From Parabacteroides sp. (lineage in GTDB: Bacteria > Bacteroidota > Bacteroidia > Bacteroidales > Tannerellaceae): 48,888 nucleotides of DNA. Both the position numbers and the translations under genes were made by a program. The DNA lies in contig JAQVCX010000014.1 in assembly GCA_028689545.1 (NCBI GenBank), forward strand, positions 1 through 48,888, read 5' to 3'. This document shows positions 39,606 through 48,823 of this stretch, in pieces. Numbering within the stretch: position 1 is the first letter of the stretch; each line of letters begins with the position of its first letter. Under the pieces are notes generated by a model. It was not told the origin of the DNA and ran no database searches. It saw only the letters and a list, made by a program, of their open reading frames with translations.

Positions 39606-41897
39606 ATGGACGATACAATGGACACAAAAAATATAAAAGGAATGAGTGAGGCCGCGCCCGCACCCGCTCTCTCAGCGGATGAGCAGATGATACAAGATGG
39701 GTTCAACGCATTGTTGAACGATTATTTAAAATCGAACCACCGCCGTAAGGTCGAACGAATTACGAAAGCTTTTAATTTCGCCAATCAAGCGCACGCCGGC
39801 GTGAAACGGCGTTCCGGCGAACCTTATATAATGCATCCTATCGCCGTGGCTCGTGTCGTGTGCCGGGAGATGGGTTTGGGCTCTACTTCTATTTGCTCTG
39901 CGTTATTACATGATGTCGTGGAGGATACCGAGTATACGGTGGAGGATATCCGGGATATGTTCGGAGACAAGATCGCCCAGATCGTGGATGGCTTGACGAA
40001 GATATCCGGTGGTATTTTCGGGGAACAGGCCTCGGCTCAGGCCGAGAACTTCCGTAAGTTGCTTCTGACTATGAGCGACGATATACGGGTGATTCTAATC
40101 AAGATCGCGGATCGTCTTCATAATATGAGGACGTTGGGCTCCATGCTTCCCGCCAAGCAATTTAAGATCGCGGGCGAGACGCTTTATCTATATGCTCCTC
40201 TGGCGCATCGTCTGGGGCTCTTCTCTATTAAGACGGAACTGGAGGATTTGAGTTTTAAATACGAGCATCCGCAAGAATATGACTTCATCAACGCTAAGTT
40301 GAAAGCGACGGAAGAGAGCCGTAATAAATTATTCGAGCATTTCGCCGCCCCTGTAGACGAGAAGCTGAAATCGATGGGACTTCAGTATGAGATGCGAGCC
40401 CGTGTAAAATCGGTCTATTCCATTTGGAATAAGATGGAAAGCAAGGGGGTCGCTTTCGAGGATATTTATGATATTTATGCGGTCCGCGTTATTTTTGACC
40501 CGCTTCCCGGTGTGGACGAGAAAAACCAATGTTGGGATATCTACTCGGCTATTACGGATATTTACCGGATTCGTCCCGACCGTATCCGCGATTGGGTGAG
40601 CCGCCCGAAAGCGAACGGTTATCAAGCGCTTCATCTGACCGTTATGGGACCGGATGGACAATGGGTAGAGATCCAGATTCGTAGCCGCCGTATGGATGAT
40701 ATCGCCGAGAAAGGCTTCGCCGCCCATTGGAAATACAAGGAATCCAACGTGGAGGAGGATACGGAATTGGATAAATGGATACAAACCATTACCGAGATCT
40801 TGGAGAGTCCGGACCCGAATGCGCTGGATTTCTTGGATACGATCAAACTGAACTTATTTACTTCCGAGATATTTGTTTTCACTCCGAAAGGAGATATAAA
40901 GACATTGCCCCAAGGGGCTACCGCCTTGGATTTCGCTTATGCGCTTCACTCCGATATCGGTAATAAATGTATAGGCGCTAAGGTAAACCATCGTTTGGTG
41001 CCATTGAGCCATCCGTTGTCCAGTGGAGATCAGGTGGAGGTGTTGACTTCCCGTTCTCAGGAGCCGCAACCGGAATGGTTGAACTTCGTGACTACCGCTA
41101 AGGCTCGTGCGAAGATCGATGCCGTATTAAAGCGTGTCCGTAAAGAGGTCGCTAAGTATGGAGAGATAAAAGTGCTTGATGCCTTCAAGCGTTCGGAGCT
41201 TGAGGCGAGCACATCCAATCTGGACAAATTAGGTATGTACTTTGGATTCTCTAAGCGCGAGGAGTTCTTCTATGCGGTGGAGAAGGGGGATGTGGTTTTA
41301 CCCGAGAATTTAAAGAAGCTGTTGAAGGAGAAGACGGATAATGTCTTGTTCAAGTACGTGAAACAGGCGCTGGGTGTCACTTCCAAGAAGGTGAAAGAAT
41401 CCGAGGAGGAGGAAACCAAGAAAGAGAAACCTAAATATGACAAGAAAAAGCCTTATTTATTGAAAGAGGAGGCTTTCGAGCGTAATTATGTGATTGCCGA
41501 ATGCTGTAAGCCGATTCCGGGAGATGACTCTTTAGGCTTTATCAATGACGATGGAAACGTGGTGGTTCACAAACGTTCCTGTCCGATCGCCATGCGCTTG
41601 AAAAGTAGCTTTGGCGAACGTATCTTGAATACGGTTTGGAGTAGCCATATGAACGCTTCTTTTGAGGCCACGCTAGAGGTGAAAGGTATAGACTCGATAG
41701 GCGTATTAAATACGATCACGAAAACGATTTCCGAGGATTTCAACGTAAATATCATGCGCCTGCTGATTGAGGCGAAAGATGGCGTATTCGAAGGTAAGAT
41801 AAAGATGAAAGTGCACGACGTAGAAGATATCCAGAAGATGTGCGTGACTTTGTCGAAGATACAAAATATAAAAACTGTCGGACGGGTAGCGGAGTGA
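39606..41897 (+). CDS. Bifunctional (p)ppGpp synthetase/hydrolase (RelA/SpoT family)
   Basis: A Rel-type enzyme of 763 residues from ATG 39606; the frame stays open 26 codons further, but that stretch precedes the likely promoter. It makes and breaks the alarmone (p)ppGpp. The HD hydrolase has 'HDVVEDTEYT' near 101 and 'RLHNMRTLGSM' near 171. The synthetase region has 'MRARVKSVYSIWNKM' near 263 and 'YQALHLTVMGPDGQWVEIQI' near 339. The TGS domain 'FVFTPKGDIKTLPQGATALD' near 421 is followed by a zinc-finger-like part and a C-terminal ACT domain ('EATLEVKGIDSIGVLNTITK' near 682). The catalytic HD makes it bifunctional. It ends 1 nt before a heptamer inverted repeat. Confidence 0.94.
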   Translation: MDDTMDTKNIKGMSEAAPAPALSADEQMIQDGFNALLNDYLKSNHRRKVERITKAFNFANQAHAGVKRRSGEPYIMHPIAVARVVCREMGLGSTSICSALLHDVVEDTEYTVEDIRDMFGDKIAQIVDGLTKISGGIFGEQASAQAENFRKLLLTMSDDIRVILIKIADRLHNMRTLGSMLPAKQFKIAGETLYLYAPLAHRLGLFSIKTELEDLSFKYEHPQEYDFINAKLKATEESRNKLFEHFAAPVDEKLKSMGLQYEMRARVKSVYSIWNKMESKGVAFEDIYDIYAVRVIFDPLPGVDEKNQCWDIYSAITDIYRIRPDRIRDWVSRPKANGYQALHLTVMGPDGQWVEIQIRSRRMDDIAEKGFAAHWKYKESNVEEDTELDKWIQTITEILESPDPNALDFLDTIKLNLFTSEIFVFTPKGDIKTLPQGATALDFAYALHSDIGNKCIGAKVNHRLVPLSHPLSSGDQVEVLTSRSQEPQPEWLNFVTTAKARAKIDAVLKRVRKEVAKYGEIKVLDAFKRSELEASTSNLDKLGMYFGFSKREEFFYAVEKGDVVLPENLKKLLKEKTDNVLFKYVKQALGVTSKKVKESEEEETKKEKPKYDKKKPYLLKEEAFERNYVIAECCKPIPGDDSLGFINDDGNVVVHKRSCPIAMRLKSSFGERILNTVWSSHMNASFEATLEVKGIDSIGVLNTITKTISEDFNVNIMRLLIEAKDGVFEGKIKMKVHDVEDIQKMCVTLSKIQNIKTVGRVAE

Positions 41898-41898
41898 T

Positions 41899-41979
41899 AG
41901 TTGATAGTTGACAAGTGACAGTTGACAGTTGCGACAAGCGGTAATTTAACTGTCAACTGTCACTTGTCAACTGTCAACT
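41899..41979. repeat. Near-perfect 32-nt heptamer inverted repeat, 17-nt loop
   Basis: The left arm (41899-41930) and right arm (41948-41979) are reverse complements at 31 of 32 positions and share the 32-nt sequence of the element at 7424-7584. The hairpin joins the ends of two convergent genes. The right arm contains the stop codon of the exchanger gene (TGA, minus, 41976-41974). Confidence 0.9.
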
Positions 41980-42921
41980 AATTAAGTAGGCCGTGTAGGT
42001 AATATAGCAAGCGATCAACGCGATTCCCTCTATGCGGGTGATTGTCCGTTTCTTGAAGAAAAGCCCGAAAATATAAAGCAATACGCAAGAACCGATCAAG
42101 ACACCCAGATCCAGATTGGTAATGCCTTGTATGTTCATCGGCATGATTGTCGCGCTACAACCTAATACGAAGAAGACATTGAAGAGGTTGGAGCCGATAA
42201 CGTTTCCGATAGCCATCTCCGGGTTCTTTTTTAATGCGGCCACTACGGAAGTCGCTAACTCAGGAAGAGAGGTTCCTCCGGCCACTAAAGTCAAACCGAT
42301 AATAGATTCGCTGACACCCAGTCCACGGGCGATACCAGAAGCCCCGTCCACGAAGAATTGTCCTCCGTAAACCAAACCTACCAATCCGCCAATGATGAAT
42401 AAACTCGCTTTCCAGATGGGCATGATCTTAATCGTGCTCTCTCCATTTCCCTCTCCATTATGTGCGATCGCGAATGTATAGCCAAGGAAAATAGCGAAGA
42501 AGCATAATAGTAACAACCCGTCGCTACCGCTGATACTGTTTTGCGACGCGCCGTTGATCAAAACGTCATTCGCGCAAATAAATAATACGATTGAGGCAAG
42601 CACGCAAAGAGGGATCTCTTTGCTCAGCGTGCCTTTTGTGACGCAGATCGGTACGATAGCGGCCGTACAGCCTACAATCATCAAGGTATTAAATATATTA
42701 CTTCCTATTACATTACCCATCGCGATATCCGAGCTTCCTTTCAAGGCGGATACGACACTGACCGTTAATTCCGGTGCGGAAGTCCCAAACGCCACAATAG
42801 TCAACCCAATTACTAAGCTAGAGATATTGAAGCGCTTGGCTACCGAGGCGGCACCATCTGTCAAGGCGTTAGCCCCGACCAAAATAAGTAGTAAACCGCC
42901 AATTAATAATACGATATCCAT
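41974..42921 (-). CDS. CaCA family calcium/sodium antiporter (YrbG-like)
   Basis: A 315-residue inner-membrane exchanger with about ten helices in two inverted halves. Each half has the alpha-repeat signature: 'FGTSAPELTVSVVSALKG' near 46 with 'GNVIGSNIFNTL' near 73, and 'GGTSLPELATSVVAALKK' near 212 with 'GNVIGSNLFNVF' near 238. The Glu of each P-E-L and the Asn/Ser residues bind Ca2+ and Na+. It is 5 nt downstream of the DUF3127 gene, in the same unit. The last codons (Ser, stop) come from the heptamer repeat. Confidence 0.93.
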   Translation of the reverse strand: MDIVLLIGGLLLILVGANALTDGAASVAKRFNISSLVIGLTIVAFGTSAPELTVSVVSALKGSSDIAMGNVIGSNIFNTLMIVGCTAAIVPICVTKGTLSKEIPLCVLASIVLFICANDVLINGASQNSISGSDGLLLLCFFAIFLGYTFAIAHNGEGNGESTIKIMPIWKASLFIIGGLVGLVYGGQFFVDGASGIARGLGVSESIIGLTLVAGGTSLPELATSVVAALKKNPEMAIGNVIGSNLFNVFFVLGCSATIMPMNIQGITNLDLGVLIGSCVLLYIFGLFFKKRTITRIEGIALIACYITYTAYLIS

Positions 42922-42926
42922 TCCTC

Positions 42927-43328
42927 TTAGAATGGCAAATCATCAATAGGATTGGCCGGGCCAAAATCGGGGGCGGATGAGGCTGGCGCTGTAGGAGCGG
43001 AAGCCGGAGCGAAATTGTCCGGAGTTACTCCCATCGGGGCGGCTTGAGGAACTGTCGCCTCCGAATGGTCTACTTTCCATGCGTTGATATTGGTGAACCA
43101 GCGGCCTTGATACTCGCGGCTGTCAATGTCGAAAGAAACCGTAAGTTCCTGTCCCGGTTGGATGTTCGCTTGCGCAATCTTGTCCGCTCCGAAGATCTGG
43201 AAGCATACCTTCTTGGGGTATTGATCGTGTGTCTCTAATACATACTCTTGTTTCTTCCATTCGTTTCCGGCTTTGCTGATACCGCCTACTTCCGGTAGGA
43301 CTTGAATGATTTTCCCTGTAATTTCCAT
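42927..43328 (-). CDS. DUF3127 family protein (SSB-like)
   Basis: A 133-residue Bacteroidetes protein. The N-terminal OB-like part ('MEITGKIIQVLPEVGGISKA', then 'GNEWKKQEYVLETHDQYPK' and 'VSFDIDSREYQGRWFTNINA') is followed by a Pro/Ala/Ser-rich tail ending in 'ANPIDDLPF'. That D-D-L-P-F end resembles the C-terminal tail of single-stranded DNA-binding proteins, which recruits partners, so DUF3127 may be an SSB-related accessory factor. It is placed 5 nt upstream of the exchanger gene, with no obvious functional link. Confidence 0.85.
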   Translation of the reverse strand: MEITGKIIQVLPEVGGISKAGNEWKKQEYVLETHDQYPKKVCFQIFGADKIAQANIQPGQELTVSFDIDSREYQGRWFTNINAWKVDHSEATVPQAAPMGVTPDNFAPASAPTAPASSAPDFGPANPIDDLPF

Positions 43329-43406
43329 GTCTTGTATTTTATTGCTTATGTTTTATTAAATTGGGGACGAAGGTACGGTTTTGTTCTGGTTTTATCAACA
43401 GAATAA

Positions 43407-43763
43407 TCACACTTTCGGGGCAAAAGCATCGAACGCGTCTTTCATCGCTAACAGTTCTTCTTTGATCTGTTTCAAGCGGTTTACGATCTCTTCTTGCCGG
43501 ATCGTCGTCTCTTTATTGTCCTTCAGTTTTTGCCGTGCGCCGGCCAAGGTCATCCCTCTCTCTTTTACCAAATGGTAGATAAGGCGTACGGCATCGATAT
43601 CCTCCTGCTTGTAAAAACGGGTACCTTTGCTCGTCTTCCTTGGATTGATGATATCAAACTCCTTCTCCCAAAAGCGAAGGGTGGACTCGTTCACGTCGAA
43701 CATCTGCGCCACCTCGCTGATGGAGAAATATAGCTTAAGCTCTTTATTCTTTTTTAGACTCAT
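43407..43763 (-). CDS. MerR family transcriptional regulator
   Basis: A 118-residue protein. The winged helix of MerR type lies at about 11-80: 'YFSISEVAQMFDVNESTLRF' then 'WEKEFDIINPRKTSKGTRFY', with 'IDAVRLIYHLVKERGMTLAG'. A short coiled coil ('ETTIRQEEIVNRLKQIKEEL') forms the dimer helix. No metal-binding cysteines or large effector domain, so the signal is unknown; this small type is common in Bacteroidales. 14 nt separate it from the upstream M23 gene, so it may share that promoter. Confidence 0.9.
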   Translation of the reverse strand: MSLKKNKELKLYFSISEVAQMFDVNESTLRFWEKEFDIINPRKTSKGTRFYKQEDIDAVRLIYHLVKERGMTLAGARQKLKDNKETTIRQEEIVNRLKQIKEELLAMKDAFDAFAPKV

Positions 43764-43777
43764 ATTGCTAATGAGGT

Positions 43778-44761
43778 TTAATCCATAACCTGACCATGAT
43801 TCTCGGCGATCTGGATCATACGATCGTATTCCTCGGGCGAGAGATCCATGTAATAGTATTTGGACGGATTATCATTCTTCCCTCGTACGACTACCTCATA
43901 ATGTAAGTGAGGCCCCGTAGACTTTCCTGTATTCCCAACCTCGCCAATCACCTCTCCACGAGTAACCTTCTGTCCGACACGTTTCTTGAACTTGCTCATA
44001 TGACCGTATAAGGTCTGATAGCCGTAGCCATGATCGATAATCAAACAATTTCCGTATCCCTGTTTCCAAGCGGCGAAAGTGACTACGCCATTCCCTGTTG
44101 CGTAGATCTCCGTTCCTACTTTAGCCGAGAAATCCATTCCGGAATGGAAACGGGGCGTACGGTAAATCGGGTCGATACGCATACCATAGCCGGAAGCGGT
44201 ACGGCGCAGATCCTTATTGGAAATCGGCTGGATCGCCGGGATACATTTACTTCTCTCTTCTTGGTTCTTCCCCAGAGAGATCAGCTCCTCCAAGGAATTG
44301 GACTGGATGTATAATTGCTTACGTAGCATATCCATCTTTTGGGTAGTAGAGACCACGAGCTCGGGATTGGAGAGGTTTATCAAATGCTCGTAACGGTTTG
44401 TCCCTCCAAACCCGGCCTTCCGGACGGATTCGGGTATGGACTCGGCCTGGAAGATAGCCCGGTACAGATTCTCGTCACGTTGCTGGATATCATCCAATAC
44501 GTCCAACGCGCTATTTAAGCGAAGGGAAAGCACCTCGTATTGGGTTTGCAATAGGCGGTTCTCCTTACGTAGCTGAGATTCCATCGGCGAGTCCACCAGA
44601 TGCATCATGACGAAAAAAGTGGCTACGCCGAACGCTATTCCGGTGCTTAAATGGCGGAGAACGGTGAACAGCCGATCTTTGCTAGATGGATATACACGCT
44701 CATAATTGAGGGTGTTCGGATTGTATAAATAGTATGTTTTGCGACTTTTAAAGAGTTTCAT
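43778..44761 (-). CDS. M23 family metallopeptidase, membrane-anchored
   Basis: A 327-residue protein with one N-terminal transmembrane segment (about 37-53), a coiled coil (about 60-100, 'LRKENRLLQTQYEVLSLRLN') and a C-terminal M23/LytM peptidase. The Zn residues are in 'RFHSGMDF' (H and D near 205-211) and 'GPHLHYEVVV' (H-x-H near 283). Enzymes of this kind cut peptidoglycan cross-bridges. It is divergent from alaS with overlapping promoter boxes, and is the first gene of a unit with merR. All catalytic residues are present, so an active enzyme rather than an EnvC-like activator. Confidence 0.92.
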   Translation of the reverse strand: MKLFKSRKTYYLYNPNTLNYERVYPSSKDRLFTVLRHLSTGIAFGVATFFVMMHLVDSPMESQLRKENRLLQTQYEVLSLRLNSALDVLDDIQQRDENLYRAIFQAESIPESVRKAGFGGTNRYEHLINLSNPELVVSTTQKMDMLRKQLYIQSNSLEELISLGKNQEERSKCIPAIQPISNKDLRRTASGYGMRIDPIYRTPRFHSGMDFSAKVGTEIYATGNGVVTFAAWKQGYGNCLIIDHGYGYQTLYGHMSKFKKRVGQKVTRGEVIGEVGNTGKSTGPHLHYEVVVRGKNDNPSKYYYMDLSPEEYDRMIQIAENHGQVMD

Positions 44762-44788
44762 CTACATTTTTTGTTATCAGAATGCACG

Positions 44789-44819
44789 CAAAAATAATAA
44801 TTTAGAGTACTTTTGCAAA
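44789..44819 (-). promoter_or_regulatory. Promoter of the M23-merR unit
   Basis: On the minus strand, TTTG (44819-44816), 19 nt, TATTTTTG (44796-44789): a full consensus. It overlaps the alaS -7 box. Confidence 0.75.
44808..44815 (+). promoter_or_regulatory. Promoter -7 element of alaS
   Basis: TACTTTTG, 44 nt before the alaS ATG. The -33 region shows no TTTG. The box sits between the two boxes of the opposing promoter. Confidence 0.6.
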
Positions 44820-44859
44820 TTGTTTTTCAGAATATTAACGAGAACTATATAAATAGATT

Positions 44860-47481
44860 ATGTTGACAGCAAAAGAAATCCGTGAATCCTTCAAGCAATT
44901 CTTCGCTTCAAAGGAGCACCAGATCGTGCCTTCCGCTCCAATGGTGGTAAAGGGTGACCCCACGTTGATGTTTACGAACGCGGGAATGAATCAGTTTAAA
45001 GATATTATCTTGGGCAACGTGCCCCGTAAGTATCCTCGTGTCGCGGACTCTCAGAAATGTCTTCGTGTTAGCGGTAAGCATAACGATTTAGAGGAGGTAG
45101 GACATGATACCTATCACCATACGATGTTTGAGATGCTCGGCAACTGGTCGTTTGGCGATTATTTCAAGAAAGAGGCGATCAACTGGGCTTGGGAGTACCT
45201 GGTAGAGGTGTTGAAGCTGAATCCGGAGCGTCTGTACGCCACCGTATTCGAGGGAAGCCCCGCCGAAGGCTTAGACCGAGATAACGAGGCTGCTGGCTAT
45301 TGGGAGCAATATTTGCCGAAAGATCATATCTTGAACGGTAACAAACATGATAACTTCTGGGAAATGGGGGATACGGGTCCTTGCGGTCCCTGTTCCGAGA
45401 TCCATATCGATCTTCGTTCGGACGAGGAGCGTGCGGCACGCAGCGGCGCGGATATGGTAAATAAGGATCATCCGCAAGTAATCGAGATCTGGAACCTCGT
45501 GTTCATGCAATTCAACCGTAAGGCGGATAGCTCCTTGGAGCCGCTACCGGCGAAGGTAATCGATACCGGTATGGGATTCGAGCGTCTGTGTATGGCATTG
45601 CAAGGTAAGACCTCCAATTATGATACGGACGTATTCCAACCGATCATCAAGGTAATCGCGGGAATGGCGGGTACTACTTACGGTAAGGATCAACAGCAAG
45701 ACATCGCCATGCGTGTGATCGCCGACCACATCCGTACGATCGCTTTCGCTATCACGGACGGGCAGTTGCCTTCCAACGCCAAGGCCGGTTATGTGATCCG
45801 CCGTATCTTGCGTCGTGCCGTTCGTTACGGCTATACGTTCTTGGATCGTAAGGAAGCGTTTATGTATAAGCTTTTGCCCATATTGATCGAGACGATGGGC
45901 GACGCTTATCCGGAATTGATCGCCCAAGGGGGCTTGATCGAGAAGGTTGTCAAGGAAGAGGAAGAGTCGTTCCTTCGTACCTTGGAGACCGGTATCCGTT
46001 TGCTGGATAAGAAAATGGAGGAGACGAAGGCTGCCGGCAAGACTATCTTGAACGGCGTAGATGCCTTTACGTTATATGATACCTACGGATTCCCGTTGGA
46101 CTTGACGGAATTGATCCTTCGCGAGAACGGCATGGAGGCCGATATCGAAGCGTTCAATAAGTCTATGCAGCAGCAGAAAGAACGCGCTCGCAACGCCGCC
46201 GCTATCGAGACAGGCGACTGGATCACGCTGAAAGAAGGCGAATGTAAGTTCGTGGGTTATGATTTGTTTGAGTGCGACGCGGAGATCTTGCGTTATCGCC
46301 AGATCAAGCAAAAGAATAAAGTATTATACCAGATCGTTCTGGATCAAACCCCGTTCTATGCGGAGATGGGCGGACAGGTAGGTGATACGGGTTGGTTGAT
46401 CGCCGACGATGAGAAGATCGACGTGGTGGATACGAAGCGCGAGAACAACCTGCCGGTTCATTTGGTGACCCGATTACCGAAGGACGTAACCACTACTTTT
46501 ACCGCGAGGATCAATGGGAAAAAGCGTATCCAAAGCGAGTGCAACCACTCCGCTACGCACCTTTTGCATGAGGCGTTGCGTGAGGTGCTGGGTACGCACG
46601 TGGAACAGAAGGGCTCTTATGTCGCTCCTGATTCTTTGCGCTTCGACTTCTCTCATTTCCAGAAAGTGACGGAGGAGGAGATTCGCAAGGTGGAACTCTT
46701 GGTCGGCCAGAAGATCCGTGCGAACTTCCCGTTGGAAGAACGTCGTAATATGCCGATAGCGGAGGCTAAGGCGCTAGGTGCTATGGCCCTGTTTGGCGAG
46801 AAGTATGGAGATGAGGTACGCGTCGTGAAATACGGAAGCTCCGTCGAGCTATGTGGTGGTACGCATATCCCGGCTACCGGTATGATCGGCTCTTTGCATA
46901 TCACGGGCGAGAGCTCTATCGCTGCGGGTGTCCGCCGTATCGAGGCTGTTACGGCTGAGGGCGCGGAGGAATACGTACATATGCAGCAGGATTTGCTTCG
47001 CGAGGTACGCTCGTTGATGAATAATATGCCCAACTTGGTGCAGGCCATGAAGAAATCTATCGAGGAAAGCTCCGAGATGAGGAAACAGATCGAGGATTAT
47101 ATTCGCGAGAAGTCCATGCGCTTGAAAGAGGAGATCGTGGCGAAAGCTTCGGTGAGCAACGGTATCAAGGTGCTGCAATTCATCGGTAAGGCGAACCCGG
47201 ACGCGATGAAGAACGTGGCTTTCCAGATCAAGTCGGAGATGACCGATAGCTTTGTCTTTGTGGCGGGTATCATAGACGACAACAAATGTACGCTCATGCT
47301 TATGCTGAGTGATGATTTGGTGAATGAGGGCTTCCATGCGGGCAAGATCGTGAAAGAGGCCGCTAAGCACATCCAAGGCGGTGGTGGTGGACAAGCCCAT
47401 TTCGCTACGGCTGGCGGTAAGGACATGGGTGGACTTTCTATCGCGGTCGGTGCAGTGAAAGAGGCGATTGGAGTACAGTAA
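44860..47481 (+). CDS. alaS: Alanyl-tRNA synthetase
   Basis: An 873-residue class II aminoacyl-tRNA synthetase. The catalytic core starts with '[19 protein letters not shown]' near 10, includes '[15 protein letters not shown]' near 39 (motif 1 region) and '[15 protein letters not shown]' near 171. The editing domain that clears Ser/Gly-tRNA has the metal ligands H-x-x-x-H in '[10 protein letters not shown]' near 563 and 'CGGTH' near 664. The C-Ala domain ends with '[14 protein letters not shown]'. Length is typical (about 875). It is followed by aroB after 11 nt. Confidence 0.97.
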   Translation: MLTAKEIRESFKQFFASKEHQIVPSAPMVVKGDPTLMFTNAGMNQFKDIILGNVPRKYPRVADSQKCLRVSGKHNDLEEVGHDTYHHTMFEMLGNWSFGDYFKKEAINWAWEYLVEVLKLNPERLYATVFEGSPAEGLDRDNEAAGYWEQYLPKDHILNGNKHDNFWEMGDTGPCGPCSEIHIDLRSDEERAARSGADMVNKDHPQVIEIWNLVFMQFNRKADSSLEPLPAKVIDTGMGFERLCMALQGKTSNYDTDVFQPIIKVIAGMAGTTYGKDQQQDIAMRVIADHIRTIAFAITDGQLPSNAKAGYVIRRILRRAVRYGYTFLDRKEAFMYKLLPILIETMGDAYPELIAQGGLIEKVVKEEEESFLRTLETGIRLLDKKMEETKAAGKTILNGVDAFTLYDTYGFPLDLTELILRENGMEADIEAFNKSMQQQKERARNAAAIETGDWITLKEGECKFVGYDLFECDAEILRYRQIKQKNKVLYQIVLDQTPFYAEMGGQVGDTGWLIADDEKIDVVDTKRENNLPVHLVTRLPKDVTTTFTARINGKKRIQSECNHSATHLLHEALREVLGTHVEQKGSYVAPDSLRFDFSHFQKVTEEEIRKVELLVGQKIRANFPLEERRNMPIAEAKALGAMALFGEKYGDEVRVVKYGSSVELCGGTHIPATGMIGSLHITGESSIAAGVRRIEAVTAEGAEEYVHMQQDLLREVRSLMNNMPNLVQAMKKSIEESSEMRKQIEDYIREKSMRLKEEIVAKASVSNGIKVLQFIGKANPDAMKNVAFQIKSEMTDSFVFVAGIIDDNKCTLMLMLSDDLVNEGFHAGKIVKEAAKHIQGGGGGQAHFATAGGKDMGGLSIAVGAVKEAIGVQ

Positions 47482-47492
47482 ACGGAAAAGAT

Positions 47493-48554
47493 ATGTCAGA
47501 ACAAAAAGTGGTTATTTGCGAGGACTTGAAATCGGAGCTGCAAGGTTTCATTTCCTCGCGGAAATACTATAAGTTATTCATCCTTACGGACACGAATACC
47601 AAAGAGAAGTGTTTCCCTTTGGTAGAGGAAGTACCGGCATTTCGAAAGGCTCCGGTTTTCGTGATAGAAGGGGGTGACGAGAATAAGAGCCCAGAGTCTT
47701 TATCCCGGATTTGGACCCTCTTGTCTAATGAGGGGGCTTCCCGTAATTCCTTATTAGTGAATTTGGGAGGCGGTATGATTACGGATCTAGGAGGTTTTGC
47801 GGGCGCTACTTTCAAGCGGGGCATCCGTACGATCAATATCCCTACTACGCTGATGGCATCTGTCGATGCCGCCGTAGGGGGGAAGACGGGCATTAACTTC
47901 AATGGATTGAAGAATGAGATCGGTTCTTTCTATCCTCCTTTGTGTGTATTCATCGATTGTGAGTTCTTGCGTACGTTGGATCGTGATAATATCCTTTCCG
48001 GTTACGCGGAGATGATCAAGCATGGATTGATTAGTTCGATCGAGAATTACACCTCCGTCATGCTTTATGATATCGACACCATGAATTATTCGTATCTGAA
48101 TAGTCTGGTGGCTCAATCTGTCGCCGTGAAAGAGCGGATTGTCGCCGAGGACCCGAAAGAGCAGGGCATTCGTAAGGCGTTGAATTTTGGGCATACGATT
48201 GGCCACGCTTATGAGAGCCTGTCTTTCCGGAAAAAGCGTCCTATCTTGCATGGTCATGCGGTAGCGGCGGGTATCGTGAGCGAGCTTTACCTTTCGCATA
48301 AGCTATGTAGCTTCCCGATGGAGAAATTGAGCCAAGTCGTTTATTATATAAAAGAGTATTATCCGGCGTTCTTCTTCGACTGCGCGGACTACGATGCCTT
48401 ATACGAGTTAATGACACATGATAAAAAGAATGAGGGCGGTATCATCAACTTCACTTTACTGGGAAATATAGGGGATGTTCGCATCAATCAATCGGTCTCC
48501 AAGGAGAAAATCTTGGAGTCTCTTGATTTTTATCGTGAAAGTTTTGGTATTTAA
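47493..48554 (+). CDS. aroB: 3-dehydroquinate synthase
   Basis: A 353-residue NAD- and metal-dependent enzyme, second step of the shikimate pathway. The NAD site has 'LGGGMITDLGGFAGATFKRG' near 90, with 'PTTLMASVDAAVGGKTGIN' near 116. Metal ligands are the Glu of 'GYAEMIKHGLI' near 170 and the His residues of 'NFGHTIGHAYES' near 232 and 'LHGHAVAAGI' near 250. Length is normal. It lies just downstream of alaS, and the -33 box of the tRNA promoter lies in its last codons. Confidence 0.95.
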   Translation: MSEQKVVICEDLKSELQGFISSRKYYKLFILTDTNTKEKCFPLVEEVPAFRKAPVFVIEGGDENKSPESLSRIWTLLSNEGASRNSLLVNLGGGMITDLGGFAGATFKRGIRTINIPTTLMASVDAAVGGKTGINFNGLKNEIGSFYPPLCVFIDCEFLRTLDRDNILSGYAEMIKHGLISSIENYTSVMLYDIDTMNYSYLNSLVAQSVAVKERIVAEDPKEQGIRKALNFGHTIGHAYESLSFRKKRPILHGHAVAAGIVSELYLSHKLCSFPMEKLSQVVYYIKEYYPAFFFDCADYDALYELMTHDKKNEGGIINFTLLGNIGDVRINQSVSKEKILESLDFYRESFGI

Positions 48555-48573
48555 CGAAGAAAACCTATCTTTG
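48543..48573 (+). promoter_or_regulatory. Promoter of tRNA-Pro
   Basis: TTTG (48543-48546) in the last aroB codons, 19 nt, TATCTTTG (48566-48573), 18 nt before the tRNA. Full consensus with ideal spacing. Confidence 0.8.
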
Positions 48574-48590
48574 CACCCGTAAAACAAAAG

Positions 48591-48665
48591 CGGGGTGTAG
48601 CTCAGCCCGGTTAGAGTACGCGTCTGGGGGGCGTGTGGTCGGAAGTTCGAATCTTCTCACCCCGA
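48591..48665 (+). tRNA. tRNA-Pro, anticodon GGG
   Basis: The acceptor stem CGGGGTG/CACCCCG closes a full cloverleaf. The D arm is GCTC...GAGT, the anticodon stem CGCGT/GCGTG (two G-T pairs), the loop CTGGGGG with anticodon GGG, and the T arm GGAAG TTCGAAT CTTCT; discriminator A at 48665. CCA is not encoded. It reads proline CCC/CCT codons. Confidence 0.93.
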
Positions 48666-48682
48666 CAAAAGCTGAGGCAAAA

Positions 48683-48715
48683 GGAGTTAAGCGTAATAAG
48701 CTTAACTCCTTTTTT
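48683..48715 (+). terminator. Rho-independent terminator after tRNA-Pro
   Basis: GGAGTTAAGC (48683-48692), 7-nt loop, GCTTAACTCC (48700-48709), then six T residues. Confidence 0.9.
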
Positions 48716-48811
48716 GTTGCTATCTACTACTTTCCTAAAACAATGAGGCTCACCCGATAACTCGGGGTCTGCGGATAAATCCGGTTGTTTTCATATTCCT
48801 AATAAAATATT

Positions 48812-48819
48812 TATCTTTG
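48812..48819 (+). promoter_or_regulatory. Promoter -7 element at the right edge
   Basis: TATCTTTG, only 4 nt before the ATG at 48824. Either the transcript is nearly leaderless or the true start is further right. Confidence 0.4.
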
Positions 48820-48823
48820 CCTC

